Counted from the first letter of the stretch, positions 11,355 to 24,406 are shown. The stretch is 64,000 nt of DNA from Strongyloides papillosus (GCA_005656395.1 SRSI01000037.1:124001-188000), one strand, 5' to 3'. A program made the numbers and translations. Notes: generated from the letters alone by a model not told the origin.

Positions 11355-13533
11355 TTACTTCGAAGCCTTTCTAAATCTCCTCGGTGGAGGTGGGGCGATA
11401 AAGCTATTTTGATCATCCTTCATCAACATATCTTTTTCCACTTGAACTTCAATATCGTTATCTTTAGGTACAACAAAAGTTTCATCTCTTTCTTCCAATT
11501 TTTTTTTATTTTCCCTCATATCAATTACCTTACTTTTTGAAAATTTATTTACACTTCTTGGAGGTGGGCCAGAGAGAAAATTAACCTCCTTTGTTTCAAT
11601 ATCATCACTTCTAGCTACTATATCTTTATTACTTTTCACCTCCTCTATTAAATGATCACTTTCCTGATAACCTTTATGTGCCTGAGCTATATGCATTTCA
11701 AGAACTTTCTCACCTGCGAATTTTATCATACATACAGGGCAAGCTTTTGAATTTTCAAGATCTTTGTTTTGCATTATTAATGGTGGTGGAACATTTGATT
11801 CATTCGGTAGTGGAAAACGCATCATCTCACGATGAATCTTAGACTCGTCCTCGACAATATCCTTTATCTCGATTTGTGAAACTTTCGATGTATCATTAAC
11901 CATTTTCGCTGCAACCTCCCGAACCAGTTTCTTTAATTCAGCAGCAGATGACTGTTCACGTACAGCCTGATCAATGTGAGCATTTGAAAAGGGACACGTC
12001 TTACGATAATGAAATAATAACGAATAATCATACTTAAATCGATGTCCACACAAAACACAATGATGTGTACCCTCTCCTCTATGGTATCCTTGTAAATGTC
12101 GATCTAATCGTTGTTGAGAGGCAAATGATCTAAAACATTCAGGACATTGTACAGATACGTTACCATTAGCAAAATAAATTTTTCCACTCGTTGAATCTAT
12201 ATATCTATGAGTAGGAGATTCATCATCATCCATTCTACCATTTTGTCTACCCTCAAATAAATGGTCTTGAAAATAGACATCCTGATGATAGGGATCGTTT
12301 AAATTTTGAATACTTCTTGCTGTTGCATAGTCTGCCTCCATTTCACGCAACATCTGGCTATTTACAACTCTTTTTAGTAAACTTTGAACCATCTTCTTTA
12401 AGTTATCGTTATCCATTGTAAAATGATCAATATAACCATGTTCGAATCCTTGTTGGATTGTCGGACAGTTGGTCCTCCAATGTTTAATTAGATTATGGTG
12501 AAATTTAAAAATAACCCCACAGAGATCACAAAAAAAACCACCACACTGGTGATCTGACATCAACAAGACCATCGCCTTTATGAAGTGATAAATGTCTCCC
12601 AAAATGATTTGGAGGAACTAGGACACCACACGACCTGCAGTCAATCTTCCCTTTAATCGAGAATCTCCAGACTCTCTGTGATTTAACTGACTTGAACTCG
12701 CATACAATACCGTCCTCGGAAGCACATTATCTTGTGGAGTACTTTTATGTTTCTCATTTGCTAACATATCCACGACTCTCCTTAGTTGATTAACATCACA
12801 AGACTTCCTTTCTTCTAGGGACATAATTTCATGAATATCACGACACGTCTTCCTCCAATGGTAAAACAAATTATACTCGTATTTATAACCCTTCTGACAA
12901 AGAGGACATTGAAAAGAACCAAATACCTGATGAACAGAAAGATGTCTTTCTAATCTAGCTGTATTGATAAATGTTTGGCCACACTCAGGACACATGCAAC
13001 TACCCTCAACACGATTACGACGGTGTTTCCCTGTTGTGGATGATAATTCATCCTCCCCAACACTTGATCCAGGATGAGATGACGGCATACCATATGGGAA
13101 ACTATCGTCAATATAAACAACCTCCAAGGATCCATCCTCTCTTGTCATAACTGTCCTATTCCTTGTCTGCCCCGGTATAAAATCACCCTCAAAACAATTC
13201 TCCTGCAATTGAAAGAAGGGTCCCTCACCAGCATACAACGTTCCATCATCTATTATCACAATGTGTTCCACTGTTTGTTGTTCATTGGTCACCAACTGAA
13301 TTGAACTAACACAGTGCATATCAATTTCTGGTGCATCCTCATGAGTTATTATGTACGTTTCTCCATCTTCTCCAACAACAACCTCAGCAAATGCTTCCTG
13401 TTTTGGAATATTCTCATCATCATCCAATATCTCCTAAAAAAATATATGTATAATGTATATGGATGATAAAAAAAACCTCTTGATTTACTAGATCATTGTG
13501 ATCTTCATCAACAACAGCAAACGACAAACTCAT
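11355..13533 (-). CDS. Multi-C2H2/C2HC zinc-finger protein, reading frame interrupted
   Basis: Likely nucleic-acid-binding nuclear protein. Exon 1 (13477-13533) encodes MSLSFAVVDEDHNDLVNQE; a 43-nt intron (13434-13476) leads to a long exon. Seven zinc fingers are readable: C2H2 fingers beginning CPECGQTF, CRSCGVLV, CPECFRSF and CPVCMIKF, and between the first three C2HC-like fingers ending WRKTC, WRTNC and YRKTC. Each C2H2+C2HC pair is followed by an acidic/helical linker with an LKKLV-like block, so the module is triplicated. The straight frame hits TAG at 12618-12620. Finger 3 is read in another frame, which a 35-nt GT-AG intron at 12676-12710 would supply. Returning to the first frame then needs a 1-nt change, for example at an eight-base homopolymer at 12530-12537. 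Either the assembly has an indel or the gene is damaged. Acidic N-terminus (DDDE) and a proline-rich C-terminus (APPPPRRFRK). No ortholog name is assigned. Confidence 0.8.
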
Positions 13534-13947
13534 CAGAAATTAGTTTCGCGATAAATTTTATGAGTGATACTTTTCCACTAACAACATCTTATAAAGATAA
13601 CAACCATATGTGTTGGAGTAGTGTTTTATTGTTAGTATTTTCAGTGACAACAAGTTGTTTAAAATAATAGCATATATTTAAAATTGGGGTGGTAGTATTA
13701 GATTATACGGTAGGTATGTGATAATTATTAATAATAGAATGTATTTACTTGTTTATTATTTCGGAGTAAAGATTGTTTATCATTAACAGTTTAATTGGAT
13801 TTATTAAATTTTAAGTAAGAGAGTTTATAATTGAAGGGATTTTTAAACAAAACTTTATTTTAAATTAGTTTTAAGTGAAACTAAAAGTGAGGATTGGCAA
13901 AATAAATTATAAGGGATTGAGAGAGTTAATGTAATAAAAGTTAATTA
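13534..13947. other. Intergenic spacer, zinc-finger promoter region
   Basis: About 410 bp between the zinc-finger start and the 3' end of the ZP gene on the same strand. No ORF or recognisable element was seen. It should contain the promoter of the zinc-finger gene. Confidence 0.5.
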
Positions 13948-15457
13948 TTAATATTTTTTGATGTAACTTATCCAGTTATCGGGAACATTTTTTAAATAAA
14001 TATCAGGATTATTTGGATGGAAACTTCCAATTGCTTTATTATGCATAATACTTCCGGTAGGCGATATTCCTTCAACACTGTAACTACTATAACATGAAAT
14101 ATCATTCAATTTGTTGGATCTTCTTAATTTTCTTGCCAGTATACATGTTGAAGCCGTTGTTATTGAACATAATATTGCCAAAACAACAATACAATATAAC
14201 ATTGTTTTAGGAATAGTTTCATGTTCTATTTGTTGTAATTCAATAGATCTTTCCTTATTTTGTTTAAGAATGCTATCATCTCTTACAATATCTATACCAC
14301 GAATGACAGTAACTTCGTTAACTGAATCATTGGGCTTTGAAGGTGAATTTGTCAATTGCCTTCTTTTACGAAAACCCAATCTAGCAGCCGTTAAATTAGA
14401 ATTCGATATCTTCTCATAACAACTATTTTCACATTCTTCAGGATCCAAACAAACTTGTACTGTACAATGTACAAAAATCGTTGTCTGATCCCTGAATTGA
14501 AATGTATCAAATTTTGTTACATATATTCTATTATTAATATTAGCCAATGGTTTAACGATACTTGAAAATCGATCTACAGGACAGTTTGATTGGACAAAAG
14601 TAAAGCGATGTGCACCTGGTGCCTCCATGTCCTCTTTATCTGAAAAGAAACATTCTTTTGGCAACATTGCACGGTATGCATCATCCGGTGTTAAAGAGAT
14701 GTATAATTGCAAGGTGTCACCAATTTTGGCTGCTTTTAGTGTTTGATTATCAACACCTGTAAATGTCATCTCTACTTTCGGTTTCGGCTTTGATCCTGTA
14801 CTTGCAACGAGTTCCTGTCCTTTTTTGACATTATTGTATCTTATTGTTTGGACGGATTTCGTATAGAAACAGTATACATGATTGAGGATAACTGGATGCT
14901 CCTCAGAATCGGAATTGACATCCTCTAATGCAACAACTGTTTCAGCGGTACTATAATGTGGTTCCTAGAAATATTACAAAAAAAATTAATTGTTTGGAAG
15001 AAAGGAAATGATTTTTATATATTGATGTTAACACCTGTTTTCACTTTCTATAATATCTTTGAATACTATATATTTATCTTAGAAAGTAAGAGTATATTTG
15101 TACTTACCAAATGAGTTAGAAACACATCACACATCTGACCATAAGGTATAGATAGATTATAGGTACCCTGGTCGATATCTCCTTTTAATGTTGTTGAACA
15201 CATTGGATTGGAACTTTTTCCATGAACGTAAAGAACTGGTTCTGAATTTGAGTTAGCCTCCCAACGTAAAAAATCAGGGTAGGAGCGATTAAAGACAACA
15301 ACCATGGCATCTGATAGGCATTTTACTTCAGAAACTTAAATACAAAAAATAGTAATTCTCAAAAAGCATAAAAATTTAATAAAAACATACCAAATCCATC
15401 ACTTTTAATCAACGGAAAAATTACTGTTATTAACAATATAATATGTAGAATCTCCAT
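13948..15457 (-). CDS. ZP-domain transmembrane protein (cuticlin-like)
   Basis: Three exons (15391-15457, 15108-15334, 13948-14964) join in frame to a 436-residue protein. It starts with a signal peptide (MEILHIILLITVIFPLIKSDG). A zona pellucida domain follows, from CLSDAMVVVF to the second-half segment TIFVHCTVQVC, with the regularly spaced cysteines of nematode cuticlins. A dibasic proprotein-convertase site (RKRR) follows the ZP domain, then a linker, one transmembrane helix (TMLYCIVVLAILCSITTAS) and a short cytosolic tail. This order (signal, ZP, RKRR, TM) is standard for proteins released and polymerised into cuticle or apical extracellular matrix. Size and layout also fit the sensory-dendrite ZP protein DYF-7, but I cannot confirm orthology. 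Confidence 0.9.
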
Positions 15458-17373
15458 AACTTCTAAATAAAGATGAGATAAAAAACAAAGATAAAGAATG
15501 AGAGTGTTCTTAAAAATATTAAAGACAAAAGATAATAGAAATAAAGAATATGGTTATTATTGGTATCCCACCTTAACGTTGTCCACCTGTTCTTGTGGAC
15601 TATTTATCTACTAATCCCGGTTCTAAGCAACCAATTATAGTAATAAGGATCCAATAAATTGGAGCTTTATTATATCTGTTAAGGAAGCGGTAAAATTATA
15701 TAGTGACAAAGGGTCTCCTAAACCTGATATATCGAGAACCATTAATTATATATAGAAAGATAATTGACAGTATATTTTTTGAAACAGGTGAATTTCTGGT
15801 ATATAAGATGGTAAGGATTTATGTGAAATATAAAATGTTTAAAATTTAATCATAAAGAGTGATTATTTATATAAGTATATTCTGGAGATTATTGTAATAT
15901 GGGTGGAGATTAATGTTATAGGATAATTGATCACTACATTATTTTAAGGATTGATTATGATAATAAAAATAATAGTATTCTCCTTTAATGTTCCTTCATT
16001 ATTTTATTTTATGAAGTACCATAAGAGTATTAATAACTTTTAATGAAACTTTTTAATATTAGTAATTGTAGGTGGAATTCATTTAGCTTAACATGTATAT
16101 ATCTATGAGTGTAATTTATTCATAATTTGTACTATAAGCTCTTTATCTCCATTATATTTGTAATTGTAAACTACTATTTTCTTAGTGATAGTAAATAAAA
16201 AATTACACAAATGATTTTATAAAAAGTATTTTTATTTAAAACAAAAGGTGTACTCAATTATTAATTCTCAAAAAAATAAGGTTTTGTAGTAATAATATAC
16301 TCTTCAATATTATATATAGATGATAATCTTGGATGCTTAGTTTTTATTTAAAATTGACCAGTGCATATTGTTATTTTACAACATACAACAAAATTACTAT
16401 TATGTCCATCACTTTCCTCAAATCTTTTCATTATTTATTGAATCTTTTTATCTTATATTGTAAAGATATTATTAAAAACATTTAAAAATATACAATGGAT
16501 ATTGGTTATTGAACAAAAAATGTTTTTAAAAGATAATATATTACACACAGATTATATGATAAATCTCTACTACTTTAAAACAATAGGTATATATTACATA
16601 TACTAACAGATAATAAAGTAAGGTTTAATACATAAAATTTTAATTGCCTAAATTTATTCAATTGTTTCAGTACTTTGATACCCCTTATATATTAATTCTC
16701 CCTCTGTATCAATCATAACAACATCCCTGTTCATATAACTTCAAAAATTTTCTTTGAAATAATTTAAAATGTAATTACTCATCAAAAATTTAGAAGCTTG
16801 AACAGGATTATAAAGTTTACCAAATTACCTTGAATATCACTTAAAAATAAATGAATCCAAAATATTATTAATCATATTTATAATCATAATTTTTTTTACC
16901 TATTTCCGTCCATAAATCATTGGAGAAATAAATTTTTATTGCATTAAATGTTATTTTTTAAAAGTCAAATTATTTGTAAAAGTATCATGAAATAGATTTC
17001 AACACACAAAATAAAGATATATTACTTTTTAATTTAATAACACAAGATAAAAAGTATCCTTACTAGTTTTACTGAAAGGACAAATAAAAACTTTTTCTTA
17101 ATAAATTAAAAATACACAAAAACTAGTAAATAAAAAGTTTATTTCCTTATTCATAAAATAATCTATTGTACAATGTAATAATGGATATTAAATGATACTA
17201 ATTAATATATTAAGTGCTTAACTAGAAGTAAATTAGAGTATCTATAAAAAAATAATTAACAATACGATATATATATATAATTTCCTTGAGATGTACCCGA
17301 TAAAAAGAAGCAGTTAGAAAAAGATAATTAAGAGGATAGGTAATTGATTTGATATTGATTTATAAATATTAAA
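15458..17373. other. Intergenic region, about 1.9 kb
   Basis: AT-rich DNA with no supportable ORF, between the start of the ZP gene and the 3' end of the next minus-strand gene. It should include the ZP gene promoter. Long A/T runs and short TATA stretches only. Confidence 0.5.
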
Positions 17374-18717
17374 TTACCCTAGAAATTGTAAGCAGTTTTG
17401 TTTTAAAGTACTACTATTATTAGTTGCTCCATCTTCCGGTACTTTTTTATAGTCGTCCACTTGGCTGTCGTCATAAAAAATAGCATCCACTTTGTGGTTC
17501 TCTGAATTATTAAAACTATTATCTTTTTTTGATGTTGATGATAATTCATCATAGTAATCAGAAGATCTTTTAACTCTCCCCTGTTTCATTTCATTATTTA
17601 AATTGATTACAAAATTGTTGATTAGTGTATCTCTATCAATAGACTTTGGAACTCGTCTTTGATTCCTGTTATTATTATTCTTATTTCTCACTTGAGCTGC
17701 ATTTCGTTTATTTGGTTGAACCCTTATTGGTACAATTTTTACATTTCTTCTTTTTGGAGCAACTTTCGTTGGGGTTTGTTTTTTAACGGGTGGTTTTTTT
17801 GCAACCTGTCTCCTAGCAACACGTGGTTGATTCATTGGAACAATTGGAACCATACCAGGTTTGGCACTTGGTAGCTGTGCTCTAGGAACACTTAATTTTC
17901 CAGGTACCTGTTCACCAAATGATATAGATTTTATCTTTAAATGTGTTGTAGATATTGGTTTTATAGGTGATGTCGTTGGACGAGGAAGTGGAACGATTTT
18001 TTGCTTCGAAGACCAATTCCTAGATCCTGTTCGAGGAAGTGAACTTTGGTAATTAACATAATCATCACCAATGTTTTGGCTATCATCAAGATCCATATCA
18101 TATTCCTCCTTATCCTGAACTGGACGTGAAGGGACATCAAATAAACGTGGATGGGATGTAATTAAATTTTCATTTTTATTACTTGTACTATGTTTTGTAA
18201 CATTATTGAATGTTTCCTCATTTCCTTCTAAATTAGTTATGAAATTATCCATCAATGAGAATCCTCTGGCAAATAATTTGCATTCAGTTTCGGATAAACC
18301 TTGTTCTTGACAAACCTCTGTAACAGTCTCCGGATTGCTACTTAGTGCTTTCCTCATTTTCTTATCACCCATAAGTTGTGCAACCAAATTAAGGTTAGCA
18401 AAATTCGAATCATACTTAAAATTGTGTGCTGAGCATGAAATAAATTGACAAATCCTTGAATTACCCTTACAAATAGGGACATTTTTATTCGCTAATGGAT
18501 GAATACCAAGAATATTCTCATCCCTTAATGGATTTTCAGCATTATCTTTTTGTGCACTCCTTCCAATATCCTCAACAATTGGTTTGGCTGTCTCAATAAT
18601 AGGTTTGACTAATTTTAAAGCACCTTCTATCAAGTCATCAAACATCGATTGTGATAAAATAACATCCATAGCAAGAAATAACAAAAAAATATGTATAAAT
18701 TTGACTGATAATTTCAT
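17374..18717 (-). CDS. Secreted basic protein of unknown function
   Basis: Single-exon 447-residue protein that I do not recognise. A signal peptide occupies about residues 1-22 (MKLSVKFIHIFLLFLAMDVILS). Residues about 80-160 form a cysteine-containing, probably helical segment (CKGNSRICQFISC, then CQEQGLSETEC) that may be the folded core. Residues about 240-365 are rich in Pro, Lys and Arg with several dibasic sites (RVARRQ, PKRRNVK, NQRRVPK), and RVKRSS near residue 385 fits a furin-type cleavage. The tail is acidic and Ser/Asn-rich. A secreted proprotein or matrix component would fit, but function is unknown. Its 3' neighbour on the same strand is the ZP protein, about 1.9 kb away. Confidence 0.75.
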   Translation of the reverse strand: MKLSVKFIHIFLLFLAMDVILSQSMFDDLIEGALKLVKPIIETAKPIVEDIGRSAQKDNAENPLRDENILGIHPLANKNVPICKGNSRICQFISCSAHNFKYDSNFANLNLVAQLMGDKKMRKALSSNPETVTEVCQEQGLSETECKLFARGFSLMDNFITNLEGNEETFNNVTKHSTSNKNENLITSHPRLFDVPSRPVQDKEEYDMDLDDSQNIGDDYVNYQSSLPRTGSRNWSSKQKIVPLPRPTTSPIKPISTTHLKIKSISFGEQVPGKLSVPRAQLPSAKPGMVPIVPMNQPRVARRQVAKKPPVKKQTPTKVAPKRRNVKIVPIRVQPNKRNAAQVRNKNNNNRNQRRVPKSIDRDTLINNFVINLNNEMKQGRVKRSSDYYDELSSTSKKDNSFNNSENHKVDAIFYDDSQVDDYKKVPEDGATNNSSTLKQNCLQFLG

Positions 18718-19361
18718 ATTAGATAATATATAATCATATAAAAATCTGAAAAATAGTAGTTACTTTTCATATATCTATGGTGAAATATAATGTAGAACAA
18801 TACGCATCACTGAATATTATAGGAAAATGGATAATTGTTGTGTACATGCATATTTATACATATATGGTGGATATTGTATATAAATTTTATAATATTAGTA
18901 ATATTTGTCCAGATAAATATAATTTTAATAATATAAAAATTATTATAATACATGAAAACTTTTTATACATAAATGTGCATGTATTATTAAGAATTGAAGG
19001 TTCATAATATACAAAACCCATGATATAAGATAAGAAAGAAAATTTATTAATATATATATTTATACAAAATGATGACCATCTTAAATCCATAAACTATTTA
19101 TTTTGATCAAACATTACATGTTTTGTCTTGATATAACAAGTTTGTCAAATTTGATTGTACACTATAATCCAGATCAAGGTAACTGTTACTTTCATTTTAA
19201 AATTTTAACAAGTTTCTCTCAATTAGCACATTTTATTAGCAATCTTTTTTTGATATCCATTAATCAAACGGATAAATTCACTAAGTTACTTTTTAGTTAA
19301 CAAATGTTTTATTAAATTACAAAAAAAAACATATTTAAATAAAGAAATAATAAAATAGTTT
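18718..19361. other. Intergenic region between secreted protein and CLPTM1
   Basis: About 640 bp of AT-rich DNA. Short open frames on both strands (near 18777-19007 and 19103-19300) have no signal, domain or splice context and are treated as chance. Confidence 0.5.
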
Positions 19362-21289
19362 TCACCTATCCTTTTTAGATTCCTCCTCAACATTCTCAAC
19401 TGCCTTTACCTCTTCATCTTTATTCTCCATACTTGCTAATTGCTCCCCAGAAACACCATATTCATTAACTCGTTTAGGATCAACACGATATATCCAACGC
19501 TGATATAGATAGATCTAAAAAAAGAGAATAGGGATAAAAAAATTAGATTGATTAACTTACTAAAAATATAATATCGTCACGGAAACAACCAATCCTATAT
19601 AAAATAGGTAACTTTATCACAAATGCAAAGAGATCATCAATAAAAGTATTAATAAATTTGTACGTTAACATTCTCCAAGGTAAATGTGAGACAGATTTCA
19701 ATTTGTAATTAATAAACAATTGCGGTGTCATCATGATAAAGCCAAATGTCAATAAATATCCGTACAACATATTTAATACCCAACTATACCATCCTTTTTG
19801 TTCTTGGTAAATTAAACTGTAAACGGCATAACCCCCTAATAATGGAAAACACACCCATGAAAGATACTTGAAAGCTAAAGCATCATACTCTGCAGTTGAG
19901 GACTCAACATAAGTACCTTTATCCTCTAGTTTAATCTTTGGGATAACTCCAAATAATTTATTTTCATAATCAATAGATACATTCATACATTTTGGTATCT
20001 TCCAAAGTTCAATACCAAGACCAACAAAACCAGATATTCTAATCATAAAATTTGTGTCATTATCAATAATGTAAAGGAGCATAATAAATTGTTGGACGGT
20101 ATTCATTAACACAGTCCTTACACTAAGACCTTCAACACTTTTCTTATCCTTCCAAAATTGGATATCGTTCTTGAAGGCTAGCATCTCAAATATTGTATGG
20201 AGGATCGAGACGACAACTGTAATCCCAAGAAGATACACATTAGTCTCTAGGAGTGCTGTTTTAATGGAATCCTGACCATCATCATCACCATCACCCATAA
20301 CATCACCACCAAGAAGTGATTGCCATTGAGATTTCTCACTTTGTGAGGCATACATTTGAAATTTAAAAAACGACAATGGTTGGAATGTAAGAGATAACGT
20401 TACTTCTTTTACAGTCTCGTTGATAGGTGAGTACTCCGAATTAAGATTCCAATAACTATTAAAATACAATACTGGTTTGTATGTCCTAGTTTTTTCATCA
20501 AATTTTATGTACCTATCAAATGGAGCCGGTAAGGCATTTGGTGTTAGTTGGGTGAAATCGTAAACTAAATTAACTGTAAGATTTGGATGCCAAAAATTTA
20601 GGATTTCGTATTTCATCTTATCTGCCTTCAACAACTCATCCTCTGGGATGTCAGATTTTCCTGTCAGTAGATTTGCAGTCCTTTTGTAGTGTTTCTTTTT
20701 GTATTTGTTTATTTTATGTACACCATAAATTGTTTCATGCCTTTGGTAGAGTCTACTTTTTGGATTTGGTGATCCCGCTGATTTTGTTACGAAGACATGT
20801 AAAAATATTGAACCATTCTTTTGAAGGTACTCTGGAGTTTCGAAGGTTTTTGAATGTGTTATGTAGCCATCAGGGTTGAATTCCTCCCAATCACCATATC
20901 TAAAACCCTTGTGTTTCCAAAATAATGCATCTTCATTGTCAAAATCTCTGAAAACAGAGTCACTATTACTAAGATACATGTAAAAATCTAATGGTTGATT
21001 AAGTTGAAAAACATTCATTCCAACAATGTTTGATACTGCCCCTGGTTTTCCAGGTGTTGAGGTACTCTGATTGCCACCAAAGAAACTTTTCATTATATTT
21101 GAGATAAAATAAAAAAATATCATTCTTTTGATCATCGATTTGATAATACCCCAAGTACCCTGAAAATATATATTTTTTAAATTTTATAATTAAAAGTTGC
21201 TCAATTTCAAAACTTACAGCACCTTCTTCTGGAGCACCTCCATCCTGAGTTCCTCCTACACCCACTGTATTAACAGTTCCATCAGCCAT
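19362..21289 (-). CDS. CLPTM1 family multi-pass ER/membrane protein
   Basis: Three exons (21218-21289, 19561-21159, 19362-19514) join in frame to 607 residues. The match to human CLPTM1 from memory is extensive: NGSIFLHVFVTKSG-like luminal domain, YYPINE-like segment (here YSPINETVKEV), QDSIKTALLETN, FEMLAFKNDIQFW, EGLSVRTV, ESSTAEYDALAFKYLSW, QKGWYSWVLNMLYGYLLTFG, MTPQLFINYKLKSVSHLPWR and a C-terminus with IYLYQRWIYRVDPKRVNEYG. The N-terminal TM (MIFFYFISNIM) is followed by a large luminal domain and several C-terminal TMs. CLPTM1 proteins act in the ER; in vertebrates CLPTM1 retains GABA-A receptor subunits there. The length and the YQRW tail favour CLPTM1 over the shorter CLPTM1L. The last exon is separated by a 46-nt intron. 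Confidence 0.95.
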
Positions 21290-22621
21290 TACCCTTCTAT
21301 AAATTAAGAAAATAAATATTTTTAAAAAATTGAAATAGTAAAATAACTTTTTTCGGATTCCAACTCATGGAGTATCAGTAAAACACAAGTTAAATCATGA
21401 ATTTCCACATAAGTGACGTTATACCAATCGTACTTAGTATTACAAGCAATTTCCGTCCATTTTTCGTGAAAGAGATTTATTGATATTTGCATAATTGGTC
21501 GGAAGTGTTCATACTACCAATTATTAAAGTTCAAGTAGTTTAGAGATTGGATATGTAAATGATATTCATGATACTTTTGATGATGAATAAGACTATTAAA
21601 ACTTCAAAACAACAACTTTTAATCAACCATAATCGTTGGGTGATTTTTTTTGTCAGACAAAGTTCTTTAGATTATCACAGTATTATTCTTTGGTATTTTG
21701 ATTATTTTTTTTAAAGTATAAAGCTTAACAATATTTTTAATCTTTATTAAAGTAAAAATAGCATTAACAAAGATACTTATATAGAAATATTTATGTAAAA
21801 AATAAATTTAAACAAATGATAAAAAAAGTGAAAAACAAAATGAATATGACAATCAGTTGATTTGAAGAAAAAAAAACTAAGATTGCAAAAATATGTGATT
21901 AATAATGTTGTTTAATATTTAGTCAAGGGTACATATATACAATATTACTTTAATTATAAATTAATTACATGTAATATAAATTAAATTTATCACTTGTCTT
22001 TTTAATTATACCTTTAGTTCATGAGAAGATGATAACGAAAGTATTCGATGTGAATTATCATATAAAATTTACTTAAATTTTATAACGTATTATGAGGGTA
22101 AAAATTTTATACCGTATTTAAATATAAAGTTATTATATTGAAAAATTTTTAATCACTTTCAGAATACATGTACAGATTGATGGAGAAAGGTATCATCATT
22201 AAAGAGGTGTTAATTTTTCTTATCATAAAATATTTCCACTGATCTGTATATTATAAAAATATAGATTATCATTTTATTCATACACACTATAAAAAGGTGG
22301 AAGGTAAAAAAATAGATAATAAATCTATATAAAACTTCTACATAATTTTCATATCTTTTTAGGTTATTAAAAGTTTATTTAATTTTTCATATAATCACTC
22401 CGTAATATTAAAATTGACAATTGAAAATTGTCAAATTATTGTTATTAAAAAATATACTATCATTAAGTATATTTCTATTATTATATATTTTTGAAGTGTT
22501 ATAATAACTCTATAGTTACACCATATCTATGAAGAAATCTATAAATAAAAATTACTTTGTCTTATAAATATATTTTATAAAAATTATATTTTAATACCAT
22601 TTTTATGTTAAAATTTTTACA
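21290..22621. other. Divergent intergenic region (CLPTM1 / transporter)
   Basis: About 1.3 kb between two divergently transcribed genes; both promoters should lie here. Very AT-rich, no supportable ORF, no recognisable element. Confidence 0.5.
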
Positions 22622-24406
22622 ATGGCTACAGAAACAACAACCTTTTCTATACCTGTTGCTAGGAGTACAGTCGGAAGAGCCTCTAGGACTGTTTCAAATG
22701 CCTTTACAACAGATGTCAAAGCAGATAACCTAGATCCCGATAAATTGTTAAGTAAATTCGGAAAATATGGATTCTTTCAGATGCGTACATATATCCTTAT
22801 CAATTTAGCTTCCATTTTTTATGCAACCGAAACGATGGTCATGTCTTTTATTGGTGAAGATGCTGATTTTGAGTGTATTTTGAATAATAATCAAGATAAT
22901 TATTCGATATCAAATGATAAGTGTTATATAACAAACTTATCAACAAATCAAACTTCCTATTGCGGTTCGAACAGTCTGTCTCATTTCTTTTTCAATGAAA
23001 CTGTCCCTAAAACTGTAACTTCTCAGGTATTATTATTTTAATAGGTTGATAATAATTTTTTTTCGTAAATTCTTTTTTAGTTTAATCTTGTATGTAAAGA
23101 TTCTGTATGGGTGCAGCATGGTACCTCAATTTTTATGATAGGTTCAGCCATAGCAACACCGATATTAACACAATTAGGTGATGTATATGGAAGGAGATTG
23201 ACATTTTTAATACCTTTATGGTTAGCTGCCCTCGCTAATATTGGTGTGTCAGCATCTCAAAATTATTATTTATTTTTAATTTTCCGTTTTATATCTGGTT
23301 TCGGGACTGGAGCTTATATACAAATAGCACAAGTATTGATAATTGAATCTGTAGCAACTGAATTTAGAGATGTATCACCGATTCTGGCCAATTTTACCTG
23401 GTTCTTTGGGTACTCTATGGTTGGTGTTCTAAGATATTTTATTGACTCTTGGCAGTGGTTATACTTCTTCTTAACAGCTCCAGGAATACTAACATTTTCA
23501 TACTATTGGCTTATCCCAGAAAGCATCCACTGGCTTGTACAAAATAATAAAACAAAGAAAGTTGATAAATATATAAGAAGATCATCAAAATTAAATAAAA
23601 AGTCTGTACTATTAGAGGAATGTCAAAAAGAATCAACGACAAATTTGTCATGTGATCAATCTGATACAGACTCCTCTTCAACCAACGAAATTTCTAGAGG
23701 TTTTATAGAAATGTTAATGACTGGAAAAATTTTATTTCAATTAAGTATACAGTGTTACATTTTTATCCTCCTTAACCTTACATATTGGGCAATATCATTA
23801 TACTCAACAGAGTTAAGTGAAGATCCATATAAAGGATATTTTCTTTCTGGTTTAGTTGAATTACCTGGTGGTATTTTGGCATATTTTCTTCTTAAAAAAT
23901 ATCCACGTAAACCAATAACAATTGCTGGTTTGAGTGGACAGGCTATCTTTATGACAGCTGCTATATTTTTTGCTGATAAATCAGTTGGTAGTATTGCATG
24001 TATTTTGATAGTAAAATCATTCAATAGTGTTGTATGGAATTCAGTACCATTAATGGCATCTGAAATGGCTCCAACAACAACAAGAAATCGTTTTTATGGT
24101 ATATGTAGTTTCATTGGAGAGTTTGGTTCAATTATAGCACCATATATTGAAGAGGTAAAACAAATCCATCAACATGGTCCTGCTATTATTATATCATTAA
24201 TGACATGGGTTGCTATCGGTGCTATAATGTGTGCACCGGAAACTAAAAATAAACCTCTACCAAAAGACTTTGATGACTTCGATGAAGGTCCATTACTAAG
24301 ATTTTTAAAAAGAAAAAGACAACCAACGTTACCAGTAAAATTGGAGGATAAAGAAAGTAATCTAGAAAATGATTCGATGATTAAAATGAATGAAAAAACT
24401 CCTTAA
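22622..24406 (+). CDS. MFS transporter, SLC22-like (organic ion type)
   Basis: Two exons (22622-23026 and 23081-24406, 54-nt intron) give 576 residues. After a cytosolic N-terminus and TM1 comes a large extracellular loop with four or more cysteines and several N-glycosylation sequons (NYS, NLS, NQT), typical of SLC22 carriers. The MFS motif after TM2 is LGDVYGRRLT. The motif PESIHWL after TM6 corresponds to the SLC22 PESPRWL signature. A hydrophilic central loop (Ser/Thr/Asp-rich) separates two six-helix halves, and APTTTRNRFYGI in the second half matches the usual E-x-xPTxxR pattern. Expected role: plasma-membrane uptake or efflux of organic cations or anions, substrate unknown. Confidence 0.9.

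Noticed and set aside
12618..12620. Programmed read-through or selenocysteine-like use of the TAG in the zinc-finger gene
   Set aside because: The sequence around the TAG encodes a proper zinc finger in another frame, so a splice or indel explains it better than read-through.
18777..19300. Short open frames near 18777-19007 and 19103-19300
   Set aside because: No supporting features; likely random in AT-rich DNA.
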